DNA from: an uncultured Alphaproteobacteria bacterium
GTDB taxonomy: Bacteria; Pseudomonadota; Alphaproteobacteria; HIMB59
Direction: 5' to 3'
DNA length: 64,000 nucleotides
Assembly: GCA_902521795.1 (NCBI GenBank)
Contig: CABYSX010000002.1
Coordinates: 62,001 to 126,000 of the forward strand
In this document: positions 30,838 to 40,063 of the stretch, piece after piece
How the letters are laid out: each line of letters starts with the position of its first letter
How positions within the stretch are numbered: the stretch's first letter is position 1
Notes under the pieces: model-generated
Seen by the model: only the letters and a program-made list of their open reading frames with translations
The model's database searches: none
Told to the model about the DNA's origin: nothing
Made by a program: the position numbers and the translations under genes

Positions 30838-31590
30838 CTAATCTAAGTATAGATTATCTTTTATTCTATTGGAATATTTAAAGAATTTACTTTTTTTTAG
30901 TAAAAGCTTGATAGCTTGATAATGAATTAAGGTGATCGTTTTTATACTCCCAAAAATATTTAAAATAAAAAATAAAATACAATTTAAGAACGTTATTTCT
31001 TTTAAATTTAGATCAATTGAAGCATAGAATATTTGCTCATTTTTAAGATTAAATTGGTTAATATTACAAAAAAAATGGTTTTTAGATTTATTTTTTGATG
31101 AAATTTTATAAATACAGTCCATCTCAATAAAAGGTGACACATACATGTTTTTTTTAAACTCTTTATCTCTAAATTTATCTATAGATAAGTAGTGGACTTG
31201 ATCTCCAAAGGTATTTTTTACTTCATAAATAATTGATTTCACTTTGTTTTGATCATCAAGATATAAATAAAAGCTAATTGGATTAAAAGAATAGCCAACT
31301 ATTGAGGGAATACATATAAACTGAACATTATTAAAAATAATATTGTGCTTGTCTGCAATATTTTTTGCAAAATCGTACAAATTCTTTTTTTTATCTCTGA
31401 AACCATGTTGTTTGTAAAATATAGAAAAAAAATTTAATTTATTGAGCGATATAAAAGGATGTATCTTTGAGGTATTGCTAAGACTAATACTTAAGTAGGG
31501 TGCATTATATTGAAAAAAGTTTTTAGTATCTCTTGTTCTTTTATGAACAATTTTACCAGTTCCAAGACTATGAGAAGAAACTAATTCCAC
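30838..31590 (-). CDS. DUF1365 family protein
   Basis: VGYSFNPISFYLYLDDQNKVKSIIYEVKNTFGDQVHY; HKRTRDTKNFFQYNAPYL N-terminus. Confidence 0.9.
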   Translation of the reverse strand: MELVSSHSLGTGKIVHKRTRDTKNFFQYNAPYLSISLSNTSKIHPFISLNKLNFFSIFYKQHGFRDKKKNLYDFAKNIADKHNIIFNNVQFICIPSIVGYSFNPISFYLYLDDQNKVKSIIYEVKNTFGDQVHYLSIDKFRDKEFKKNMYVSPFIEMDCIYKISSKNKSKNHFFCNINQFNLKNEQIFYASIDLNLKEITFLNCILFFILNIFGSIKTITLIHYQAIKLLLKKSKFFKYSNRIKDNLYLD

Positions 31591-32876
31591 TGTACTCTTG
31601 ATGTATCCGCATTATTAAACCCCTTTAGATCAATACCTAACTTATTACAAACTTTTATAGCTGATTGAATACCATCTTCATGAAACCCATAACCTAGATA
31701 ACTGCCTACATAGTATGATTTATCATGGCCTTGTATGTATGAAATATTTTTTTGGGCATTTAAAGTTTTTTGTGAAAATATTGGATGTTCATAAAGTGTC
31801 TGATAATGGTTATCTTTTTGTTCCTGATTTAATGAAACAAAAAAATTATCTCCTGTATTAAGAGGTTGTAGTTTATTCATCCAATAACTGAGTGTGCATT
31901 TATTATTCATATTGGTATGAAAATTCCAACTTGACCAAGCTTTTAAGTGAGCAGGCATTAAAGAGGTATTTTGATGTAATTGAGCTAAATTTTTTTGGAA
32001 ATTAAATTCTTTCAAAATCTCATACTCTTTTTGATGAATTTTGTCTAAAAGAGGAAAAAAATGGTTTGGGGGACAAGCAAATATTACAATATCAAAAATA
32101 GATTTTTTTCCTTCAAAAAAAATTTCAACATTATTTGTCCTTGAGATTTTTTGAATCCTACAAGATTTTTTTATAGTAAATTTTGAAGATCTGATAAGAG
32201 ATTTAATATATTGCTTAGATCCATTTTTTATAGTCTTCCATTGTGGTCTATTAATAAAATTAAATAGTTTATGATTTTGAAAAAAATTAATAATACTTTT
32301 TAATGGTTGATTAAGAGAGTCCTGATCAGGAGTTGACCAAATACTTGAAATTAAAGGAAGTAAATGGAAATTAATAAATTCATCAGAGTAATTTTTTGTT
32401 TTAAGAAAATTTCTAATAGAAATATCTGAAACTATATTTTTCTTTTGAAAAGTTTTATAGAAAATAATTATGTCTTTTAGCATTTTATAAAATTTTAAAT
32501 TATAAAAATTTTTACTATCTGCAAACAATGCACTTAAGCTTCCCCCTCCATATTCAAAATTGCTTTCCTCATTAAAGAAACTAAAAGACATATTGCTATT
32601 TACTGTTTCAACATTTAGACAATCAAAAAATTTAGTTAGATTTGGATATGTTAACTCATTATAAACAATAAAACCTGTATCTATAGAGATAGTATTTCCA
32701 GAATTATCTTTAACTTCTCTTGTATTAGCATGACCCCCTAAATAATCATTTTTTTCAAAAAGTGTGACGTCAAATTTATCTTGTAAAAAATATGCTGATG
32801 ATAGCCCTGCTATACCCGATCCAATTATAGCTACTTTTTGTTTCAAATTATGATTTAGTTTGTTGGTAAGCCTCAA
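31581..32876 (-). CDS. FAD/NAD(P)-binding amine-oxidase-like flavoprotein
   Basis: VAIIGSGIAGLSSAYFLQDKFDVTLFEKNDYLGGHANTR and FIVYNELTYPNLTKFFD. Confidence 0.93.
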   Translation of the reverse strand: MRLTNKLNHNLKQKVAIIGSGIAGLSSAYFLQDKFDVTLFEKNDYLGGHANTREVKDNSGNTISIDTGFIVYNELTYPNLTKFFDCLNVETVNSNMSFSFFNEESNFEYGGGSLSALFADSKNFYNLKFYKMLKDIIIFYKTFQKKNIVSDISIRNFLKTKNYSDEFINFHLLPLISSIWSTPDQDSLNQPLKSIINFFQNHKLFNFINRPQWKTIKNGSKQYIKSLIRSSKFTIKKSCRIQKISRTNNVEIFFEGKKSIFDIVIFACPPNHFFPLLDKIHQKEYEILKEFNFQKNLAQLHQNTSLMPAHLKAWSSWNFHTNMNNKCTLSYWMNKLQPLNTGDNFFVSLNQEQKDNHYQTLYEHPIFSQKTLNAQKNISYIQGHDKSYYVGSYLGYGFHEDGIQSAIKVCNKLGIDLKGFNNADTSRVQWN

Positions 32877-34254
32877 GAGCTCTGTTTCGAGAGTCTTTTA
32901 GATCTACAATAGGGTTAAAATATTTTTTATCTTTGATTAAATTTCTTAATAAATTTTTGTCTAAATACGGCTCAAATATTGTCTTTGTAGAATTAAAAAT
33001 TTTTAATTGAGGAATATATTTGAGAATAAACTGAGCCTGAGGGTCAAACTTTTCAGATTGAAGCACTGGGTTAAAGACTCGAAAATATGGCGAAGCATCT
33101 GCCCCACAACCTGCGATCCATTGCCATCCAGCAGCATTACTAGCCTCATCATAATCTAATAAACTTTTATGAAAGTAATTTTCACCCAATGTCCAGTTTA
33201 ACAATAAATTTTTAACTAAAAAACTTCCTACTACCATTCTTAGTCTATTGTGCATCCAACCTTCTTCATAGATTTGTTTCATCGCAGCGTCGACTAGTGG
33301 AATACCTGTTTCTCCCTTAGTCCAACTAGTAAAATCCTTTTTACTGTTTCTCCATGGAAATTTTTTAAATTTTGGATTTATGGGTTTATTGGATAAATCT
33401 TCCGAGTAATACAATAAAGAATAAGAGAACTCTCTCCAACCAATCTCTGAAAGATATGTATTAATTGAATTATTCATTTTTTTTGAGTCTTGGATCTTTT
33501 CTATTATTATACGTGGAGAGATTTCTCCAAATCTTAAATGAGGTGATATTCTCGAAGTTTGATCTAAGTCTGGTCTATTTCTATTAACCTCATATTTATC
33601 AATATCAGATGAGATGTAAGTATTAATTTTTTTTAGAGCCGCGTCTTCTCCTGGACTCCAGTGCTTATCAAACTTCTCGTACCAATTTTTGTTGTCAAAA
33701 AAGCTAAGATCAGTTTTTTGATTGTGTTTTAAAGGTTTTATAAATATTTTTTTTTTATAACTAAATTTCTTATTTAAATAAACTTTATAAGCTGCTCTCC
33801 AGAAAGGTGTGAAGACTTTAAAATATTGCCCTGAATTGTTTTGTACTTCCCAAGGCTCATTTAATAAATGTGAATTAAAAGTGTCGACTTGAATACTGCT
33901 ATCTTTAAAAAATTTTTTAATTTCAGTGTCTCGTCTAATCGATTGTTGAGAATAAAGCCTATTCCAAATTATAGATGTAATTTTATATTTTTTAACTAAA
34001 TCAGAGATATTTTTTTTTGCCTCTCCGTTAAGTATTATTAACTTTATATTGAAGGTCTGATCTAATTTTTTAGCATGTAATCTAAGAGTTTTTTCAAGCC
34101 ACCAGTGCCCAGCATCTCCAGTAGCTTTTTTTTCTATGTCATCATATATATATACTAGAAGAGCTTCAGATTTTTGGTTTGAAATAAATTCAAGGCATGG
34201 ATTATCGGTGATCCTAAAGTCTCTTCTCAGCCAGTATAAAGTTTTATGTTCGAT
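32848..34254 (-). CDS. phrB: Deoxyribodipyrimidine photolyase, full length; start codon unclear (possible ATC at 34254)
   Basis: The ORF track gives only 32848..33477. The same frame stays open upstream: TIEHKTLYWLRRDFRITDNPCLEFISNQ...GDAGHWWLEKTLR...FTPFWRAAYK...WSPGEDAALKK...SPHLRFGEISPR, continuing into the C-terminal EEGWMHNRLRM...AGCGADASPYFRVFNP. Confidence 0.9.
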   Translation of the reverse strand: MEHKTLYWLRRDFRITDNPCLEFISNQKSEALLVYIYDDIEKKATGDAGHWWLEKTLRLHAKKLDQTFNIKLIILNGEAKKNISDLVKKYKITSIIWNRLYSQQSIRRDTEIKKFFKDSSIQVDTFNSHLLNEPWEVQNNSGQYFKVFTPFWRAAYKVYLNKKFSYKKKIFIKPLKHNQKTDLSFFDNKNWYEKFDKHWSPGEDAALKKINTYISSDIDKYEVNRNRPDLDQTSRISPHLRFGEISPRIIIEKIQDSKKMNNSINTYLSEIGWREFSYSLLYYSEDLSNKPINPKFKKFPWRNSKKDFTSWTKGETGIPLVDAAMKQIYEEGWMHNRLRMVVGSFLVKNLLLNWTLGENYFHKSLLDYDEASNAAGWQWIAGCGADASPYFRVFNPVLQSEKFDPQAQFILKYIPQLKIFNSTKTIFEPYLDKNLLRNLIKDKKYFNPIVDLKDSRNRALEAYQQTKS

Positions 34255-34272
34255 AGTTAGAGAATAACAAAA

Positions 34273-34467
34273 TTATTTACTATGAGGAGGCATTTTCTTT
34301 TCAACAAACCAAACATGTTGTTTCAAGACAGGGTCATACTTTCTTTGACGAAGTTTGTCAGAAACTTTTAAACCCTTTGTGGGCTTACGTACAATATATT
34401 TTGTACCAGTTTCTGGTTTTTCTTCAGGTATCAACTGTTTTAACTGATAAGTGGACTTTTTAGCCAT
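34273..34467 (-). CDS. rpmG: 50S ribosomal protein L33 (divergent)
   Basis: TGTKYIVRKPTKGLKVSDKLRQRKYDPVLKQHVWFVEKKM. Confidence 0.85.
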   Translation of the reverse strand: MAKKSTYQLKQLIPEEKPETGTKYIVRKPTKGLKVSDKLRQRKYDPVLKQHVWFVEKKMPPHSK

Positions 34468-34518
34468 TGGCGTAAAATAAACTAATTTTAAATTTGGTCA
34501 AGATTGATATTAGAGAAA

Positions 34519-35382
34519 TTAAAAGACTTTTTTCCAATGTTCTCGCTTGTCTTTGAGAGAACGTCTCTTTTTTTCTGTCATATTGTCAAAACAAACAGGG
34601 CAAGTAAATCCTTTTTCATATTTTGGTGATTTTGTTTCTTTAATTGTCAAGGGCGTATTACAGCCATAACAAAGCTTACTTATTCCTTTTGAAAGTTCTT
34701 TGGTCAGTGAAACTCGATAATCAAAAACAAAACATTCTCCATTCCATAATTTTGAATTAGTTTGTTCAAAATATTTTAAAATACCTCCTTTAAGTTGGTA
34801 AGTATCTATTCCGTATCTTTCCATTAAGGGCCCAGCTTTTTCACATCTAATCCCTCCTGTGCAATAGATCGCTACTTTTTTATTTTGAAATTGGTCCTTA
34901 TTTGTTTTTATATATTCATTAAACTCTTTAAATGTGTCGATTTTAGGATTTATGGCATTTTTAAAATGTCCGATTTTATACTCATAATTATTTCTTGTAT
35001 CAATAATTTTTACATCTTTCTTATGAATAAATTTATCCCAATCATTTGGTTGTATGAATTTACTTTGTTTAATCTCAGAAATTTTTAATCCAAAATCAGA
35101 AGTTACAATTTCATTTTTAAGTTTTATCTTAAATTCCTTAAATATTTCCTGGCCGTTATAATTAGATATTTTGATATTTTCATTTAAAACGCCCAATGAG
35201 ATTAAATAATTAATTGTATTTTTTTCTTTTTTTTGAGTAACAGTAATTGTTCCATTAAGGCCTTCTTTGCTAACGAGAATTGATCCTTTTATTTTTTTCA
35301 AAAGAAAGAATAAATTTATTTCTTCTTTTAATTTTTTAGGATTGGAAATATCAAAAAAGCTATAAAATGCAATGACTCGCAT
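34519..35382 (-). CDS. trhO: Rhodanese-domain tRNA uridine(34) hydroxylase (TrhO/YceA)
   Basis: IDTRNNYEYKIGHFKNAINP, AIYCTGGIRCEKAGPLM, YQLKGGILKYFEQ, C-terminal CYGCNTPL..CPVC. Confidence 0.94.
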   Translation of the reverse strand: MRVIAFYSFFDISNPKKLKEEINLFFLLKKIKGSILVSKEGLNGTITVTQKKEKNTINYLISLGVLNENIKISNYNGQEIFKEFKIKLKNEIVTSDFGLKISEIKQSKFIQPNDWDKFIHKKDVKIIDTRNNYEYKIGHFKNAINPKIDTFKEFNEYIKTNKDQFQNKKVAIYCTGGIRCEKAGPLMERYGIDTYQLKGGILKYFEQTNSKLWNGECFVFDYRVSLTKELSKGISKLCYGCNTPLTIKETKSPKYEKGFTCPVCFDNMTEKKRRSLKDKREHWKKVF

Positions 35383-35426
35383 TATTATGTTTTATAACAT
35401 ATATAGGAGTTGATCAAATATGGTGT

Positions 35427-36698
35427 TTAAACAGCTTTGGTTTTATTAGTAAATTGATTTTCAAATTTGGATAACTGAGGCATAAATTTAAACCAAGCAT
35501 CTTTTAAAGCATCCACAAATTTTTCAGTGGACTCTGGGTCGTGACATGGAGTTGGGGTTATTCGAATTCTTTCAGTTCCTTTTGGAACAGTAGGATAATT
35601 TATTGGTTGAACGTAAACTTGGTGTTCGTTTAAAAGAAAATCACTAATTTCTTTACACAATTTACTATCTCCAATTAAGACAGGTATTATATGAGAACCT
35701 GAGTCTAAAAAAGGTATTCCTGCGGATCGAAGCTCTTTTTTAACGAAATCAACATTCTCAAAAAATGTAGATCGAATTTCATTACTTTTCTTTACTTGTC
35801 TAATGCTTTCTAAACTTCCAGCAGCAACTGCAGGGCACATAGAAGTTGTAAAAATAAATCCTTTTGAGAAGCTTCTGACAAAATCAATTATGGTCTCAGT
35901 TGAAGCTATATATCCGCCTGCTAGCCCGAAAGCCTTTGCTAAAGTACCATTGATTATATCAATATGTTCGGCTAAGCCTCTTTGATCAGCAACACCTGCT
36001 GCATTGGGACCGTATAAGCCCACTGCATGGACCTCATCCAAATAAATTAGTGCTCCATTATCTTGAGCAACTTGAATGATATCTTCTAGTGGTGCAAAAT
36101 CAGCTTCCATGGAGTAGACAGATTCTAAAACAATAATTTTAGGTCGCATAAAATCAACACCTTTCAAAATTTCTTTAAGGTGTTTTACATCGTTATGTCT
36201 ATATATTGCTTTTTCTTTTTTACTAGTTCGAATACCTTCTATAAGTGAAGCGTGATTGAGTTCATCACTTAAAACTAGACAATTATCAAAAGCTGAGATA
36301 ATTGACTTAAGAGCTGATTCATTGGCACTATAGCCAGAGTTAAATGCTAAAGCTCTCTCCTTTTTATGTAAAAGTGCAATTTCTTTTTCTAACTGTATAT
36401 GAAAATTTGTTGTGCCTGATATATTTCTTGTCCCGCCACTGCCTGCACCCAGCTTTTCTGCAGCAGACTGCATTGCGGAGATAACATTTTTATTTTGACT
36501 CATACCCAAATAATCATTTGAGCACCAAACATCTATTTCTTCTGTTTGGCCATTGCCACTATGTCTTGTAGCTTTAGGAAACTGTCCAGCTTTTCTCTCA
36601 ATATTATTAAATACTCTGTAATGACCTTCGTCTTTAATTTTATCAATTTCAGATTGAAGGGTGCTTAAATAATTAGACTTCCAATTATGGTTTTTCAC
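35427..36698 (-). CDS. hemA: 5-aminolevulinate synthase
   Basis: WCSNDYLGMSQN, GSGGTRNISGT, HASLIEGIR, DEVHAVGLYGPNAAGVADQRG, TLAKAFGLAGGYIA. Confidence 0.98.
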   Translation of the reverse strand: MKNHNWKSNYLSTLQSEIDKIKDEGHYRVFNNIERKAGQFPKATRHSGNGQTEEIDVWCSNDYLGMSQNKNVISAMQSAAEKLGAGSGGTRNISGTTNFHIQLEKEIALLHKKERALAFNSGYSANESALKSIISAFDNCLVLSDELNHASLIEGIRTSKKEKAIYRHNDVKHLKEILKGVDFMRPKIIVLESVYSMEADFAPLEDIIQVAQDNGALIYLDEVHAVGLYGPNAAGVADQRGLAEHIDIINGTLAKAFGLAGGYIASTETIIDFVRSFSKGFIFTTSMCPAVAAGSLESIRQVKKSNEIRSTFFENVDFVKKELRSAGIPFLDSGSHIIPVLIGDSKLCKEISDFLLNEHQVYVQPINYPTVPKGTERIRITPTPCHDPESTEKFVDALKDAWFKFMPQLSKFENQFTNKTKAV

Positions 36699-36761
36699 AA
36701 ATATTAATGTATTTTTTACTATTCTAAAAGATACTGCAATAAAGACGCATAAAGCTTATAT

Positions 36762-37781
36762 TTAGGGGCTTTTTGTCCTATTTATCTTAGGAATTACCTC
36801 TTTGCCAATAAGTTCAATGGATTTAATTAAATTTTCATGAGTAATATCAGCAATATCCATTTGAAATTGGAATCTATCAATTCCTCCAAGAGCTTCGCTA
36901 TGTCTAATAATTTTTTTCGCTACTTGATCAGGATCTCCTAAGACTATTGCACCTAATGGACCTATCTGATTATCAAATTGATCTCTAGTGACAGGGCCCC
37001 AGCCTCTTTCTTTTCCAATTTTTGTAAACATTTTATAGTAACCCTCATAATACAAATTAATTGCCTCATCCATACTATTTGCAACATAGCCTAATGAATG
37101 AAGTCCCACAGAAAGTTTTTCAGGAGGATGTCCAGCTTCTTTACCAGCTTGCCTATAAATATCTACCAAAGGTTTGAAACGGTGGGTATTACCCCCGATA
37201 ATTGCAATCATTAAAGGCAAGCCCATTGATCCGGCTCTTGCAAAAGATTGAGGGGTCCCACCAACACCTAACCAGATTGGTACTGGATTTTGAATAGGTC
37301 TTGGGTAAACAGGTAAATTATTTATTGGGGGTCTAAATTTACCAGACCAACTAACAAATTCGTTTTCTCTTATATTCAGAAGCAAATTAAGTTTTTCAAT
37401 AAATAAATCGTCATAATCTTTAAAATCTAAACCAAATAGAGGAAATGCTTCAGAAAATGACCCTCTACCTGCAACCATTTCTGCTCTACCACCAGATATT
37501 AAGTCAAGAGTAGATAAATTTTGAAATACACGAACAGGATCTGCTGCACTTAGTACAGTTACTGCGCTTATCAACTTTATTTTTTTTGTTTTTGCAGCAG
37601 CTGCAGATAAAATCATGAATGGAGCAGAGTCTAAAAATTCTTTTCGGTGGTGCTCGCCTATTCCAAATGAATTTAAACCAACCTCATCAGCAAAAATAAT
37701 TCTATCAATGACATTATTTATCGCTTTGACACTATCTGATCCTTCTCTTTTATCAGCAAAACTGTCTATACCTATTTCCAA
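36762..37781 (-). CDS. LLM-class flavin-dependent oxidoreductase (luciferase-like)
   Basis: FGIGEHHRKEFLDSAP, TVLSAADPVRVFQNLSTLDLISGGRAEMVAGRGSF. Confidence 0.93.
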   Translation of the reverse strand: MEIGIDSFADKREGSDSVKAINNVIDRIIFADEVGLNSFGIGEHHRKEFLDSAPFMILSAAAAKTKKIKLISAVTVLSAADPVRVFQNLSTLDLISGGRAEMVAGRGSFSEAFPLFGLDFKDYDDLFIEKLNLLLNIRENEFVSWSGKFRPPINNLPVYPRPIQNPVPIWLGVGGTPQSFARAGSMGLPLMIAIIGGNTHRFKPLVDIYRQAGKEAGHPPEKLSVGLHSLGYVANSMDEAINLYYEGYYKMFTKIGKERGWGPVTRDQFDNQIGPLGAIVLGDPDQVAKKIIRHSEALGGIDRFQFQMDIADITHENLIKSIELIGKEVIPKINRTKSP

Positions 37782-37790
37782 AGTATTCTT

Positions 37791-38468
37791 CTAAAATTTT
37801 TCAGTATTAGTTCTAATTTCAATTTCCCAAGACCAGGCTTTTTTATCTTGTTGGTAAAAGTTAAAGTATTGTTTTGCAATTTCATCAGGGTGTATCATTT
37901 GATAATTTCCAATTGGTTCTCTGCCAATTCCTCCATCAATCACAAAATGACCAATATGTATATTATGTGGGTGTAATTCCCTAGCCAATGATTGAGCTAA
38001 GCCTCTTAATCCAAACTTGCCAATTGCAAAAGATGCAGATTTAGCAAATCCTTTAATGCTTGCAGACGAGCCTGTAAAAAAAATATTTCCTTGTCCTGAT
38101 TTAATCATTCTTTTTGCTGATTCATGCGCTACTAAGAATGCCCCGTAGCTATTTACTTTTATTGATTGAAGCATCTCTTCTGGGTCATATTCTACAAAAG
38201 GTTTAACTATTCTAAGAGATGGATTGTATATAACGATTTCTGGGGTACCAATAGTTGAGTCAGTTTGTGAGAATAAATCATGAACACTTTTATTTTCAGT
38301 TGAGTCACACTTAAAAACCAAAGCATCAGTCTCTTGTTTTAAAGAGCTAAGTTTTTCAATATTTCTTGCAGCTAGAGCAATTTTCATACCTTTTGAATGA
38401 AAGATTCTAGCTAATGAGGCACTTAGACCTGATCCTGCACCAACAATTAAAACTGATTTCTGGCTCAT
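37791..38468 (-). CDS. SDR-family oxidoreductase
   Basis: LIVGAGSGLSASLARIF N-terminal Rossmann motif and IFFTGSSASIKG. The usual YxxxK is replaced by SFAIGKFGLRGL. Confidence 0.9.
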   Translation of the reverse strand: MSQKSVLIVGAGSGLSASLARIFHSKGMKIALAARNIEKLSSLKQETDALVFKCDSTENKSVHDLFSQTDSTIGTPEIVIYNPSLRIVKPFVEYDPEEMLQSIKVNSYGAFLVAHESAKRMIKSGQGNIFFTGSSASIKGFAKSASFAIGKFGLRGLAQSLARELHPHNIHIGHFVIDGGIGREPIGNYQMIHPDEIAKQYFNFYQQDKKAWSWEIEIRTNTEKF

Positions 38469-38548
38469 CTTTTGAATAATGACTAGCTATAACATATTTT
38501 TACTTAAGTACATATTGACCATTAAGTCTCGCTTAAATTGTATTAAGG

Positions 38549-40063
38549 TTGATTATTTGTTATTTCTTAATGTCATCATATGATATGAAAAAAATAGTTC
38601 TATTATCAAGAAAAAGTTTTCTAGCTAAAATTCAAACACATATAGCAAAAATAGAAATTAATAAGATTAAAAAAAAATTAATCGATATTCATTACTCATC
38701 TAGTGTAGGTGATAAGGATCTTTCAGCAAAGGCTTGGGAGCAGCATGGTTTTGGAATATTTACAAATTCTCTCTCAAGGAAATTAGTTTTAAAAGAGGCA
38801 GATATTGTAGTTCATTCATACAAAGACCTGCCTGTTAAAAATCTCAATAAAACTTCTTTTGTTTGTCTTAAAAGAGATGATCCAAGAGATATTATTCTAA
38901 TAAAAAGATCATCATTAAATAAAAAAAAATTAATAATAGGAACTTCCTCACCAAGAAGAAAATATTATTTAAAAAAATTAAAGGAATTCCTTCCATATCA
39001 GGAATTAAAATCAATTCAAATAAGAGGTAATGTTCCTTCAAGATTAGAAAAAGTTTTAAATTCCTCTAAGGAGGATGGATTATTTATAGCGAAAGCTGCT
39101 ACAGACAGAATTTTGAAATACGGCCAAAAAATTGACAAGAAAGAATATAAAAATTTTAGATTAAATTTTGAAAAGTTTGAAAAGGTTATTTTACCAATTT
39201 CTGAATTTCCAAGCGCCGCGGCTCAGGGATGTATTGCTTTAGAATTCAGGAATGATGATGAAAAAATTAAAAAAATTTTAGAAAAAATAAATCATATGCC
39301 CACTTCTGAAGATTGTTACAAGGAGAGAAAATATTTATATAAGTGGGGAGGGGGTTGTAATCTAGATATAGGAGTAACAATTGAAAATGTTTTAAATGAA
39401 AAAATTCTATTTGCTCGAGGTAAGGACACTCAAATAAAAAAATATTTTTATGAAAAAAAATATCTCAATAGTAAGCGTGTAAGAAAAGTGAAAAACATAT
39501 TTCCTTCAAATATCTCTAAATATCAGATGTTCAGGAGAGATTTGCATAAATTTAGCAAAACTCTTAAGAATAAAAACATTCTAGCAACTAGAGCAGACTT
39601 TAAAGAATTTGGGACTTTAAAAACTGTATCAAATCTTATTACTTCTGGTGTCACTTCTTGGAAAAAAATTAATAAAAAAGGTATTCTTGTAAATTCATCT
39701 CTGGATGGTTTTGGAGAAAATTACCGTGAAGTTGAAAACGTTTACAAAGGCAATCAGAACTGTACTTACAAACTCACATACAAGGAAAATAATTTAAAAA
39801 GTAAATTTCCTATAATATCTCATTACAGTCTAACCCCTCTTATTAATGACTCTACGATTGATAATTTATTTATTGCTGAGAGCTTTTATTGGATGAGCTT
39901 TTCTGCTTTCAAGATGGCTATACAGCTCAGGCCAGAAATAATGAATAAACGTAATGCATGCGGTCCTGGACAAACTTATATTCAAATTTCTAAATTTATT
40001 CCTAAAAATCAATTAAACATATATCTTACATATGAAGATTTTAAAAAATTTGAACTCAAATGA
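38549..40063 (+). CDS. hemC: Hydroxymethylbilane synthase with long C-terminal HemD-like extension (start probably at 38585, MKKIVLLSRKS)
   Basis: DIVVHSYKDLPV, IGTSSPRRK, IRGNVPSRLEK, AAQGCIALEF, GGGCNLDIG (cofactor Cys). C-terminal about 170 aa extra with NLFIAESFYWMSFSAFKMA...NACGPGQTYIQIS. Confidence 0.9.
   Translation: MIICYFLMSSYDMKKIVLLSRKSFLAKIQTHIAKIEINKIKKKLIDIHYSSSVGDKDLSAKAWEQHGFGIFTNSLSRKLVLKEADIVVHSYKDLPVKNLNKTSFVCLKRDDPRDIILIKRSSLNKKKLIIGTSSPRRKYYLKKLKEFLPYQELKSIQIRGNVPSRLEKVLNSSKEDGLFIAKAATDRILKYGQKIDKKEYKNFRLNFEKFEKVILPISEFPSAAAQGCIALEFRNDDEKIKKILEKINHMPTSEDCYKERKYLYKWGGGCNLDIGVTIENVLNEKILFARGKDTQIKKYFYEKKYLNSKRVRKVKNIFPSNISKYQMFRRDLHKFSKTLKNKNILATRADFKEFGTLKTVSNLITSGVTSWKKINKKGILVNSSLDGFGENYREVENVYKGNQNCTYKLTYKENNLKSKFPIISHYSLTPLINDSTIDNLFIAESFYWMSFSAFKMAIQLRPEIMNKRNACGPGQTYIQISKFIPKNQLNIYLTYEDFKKFELK

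Noticed and set aside
32848-33477. Photolyase as a pseudogene or C-terminal fragment
   Set aside because: Upstream translation in the same frame gives a complete N-terminal photolyase domain with no stops; only the start codon is odd.
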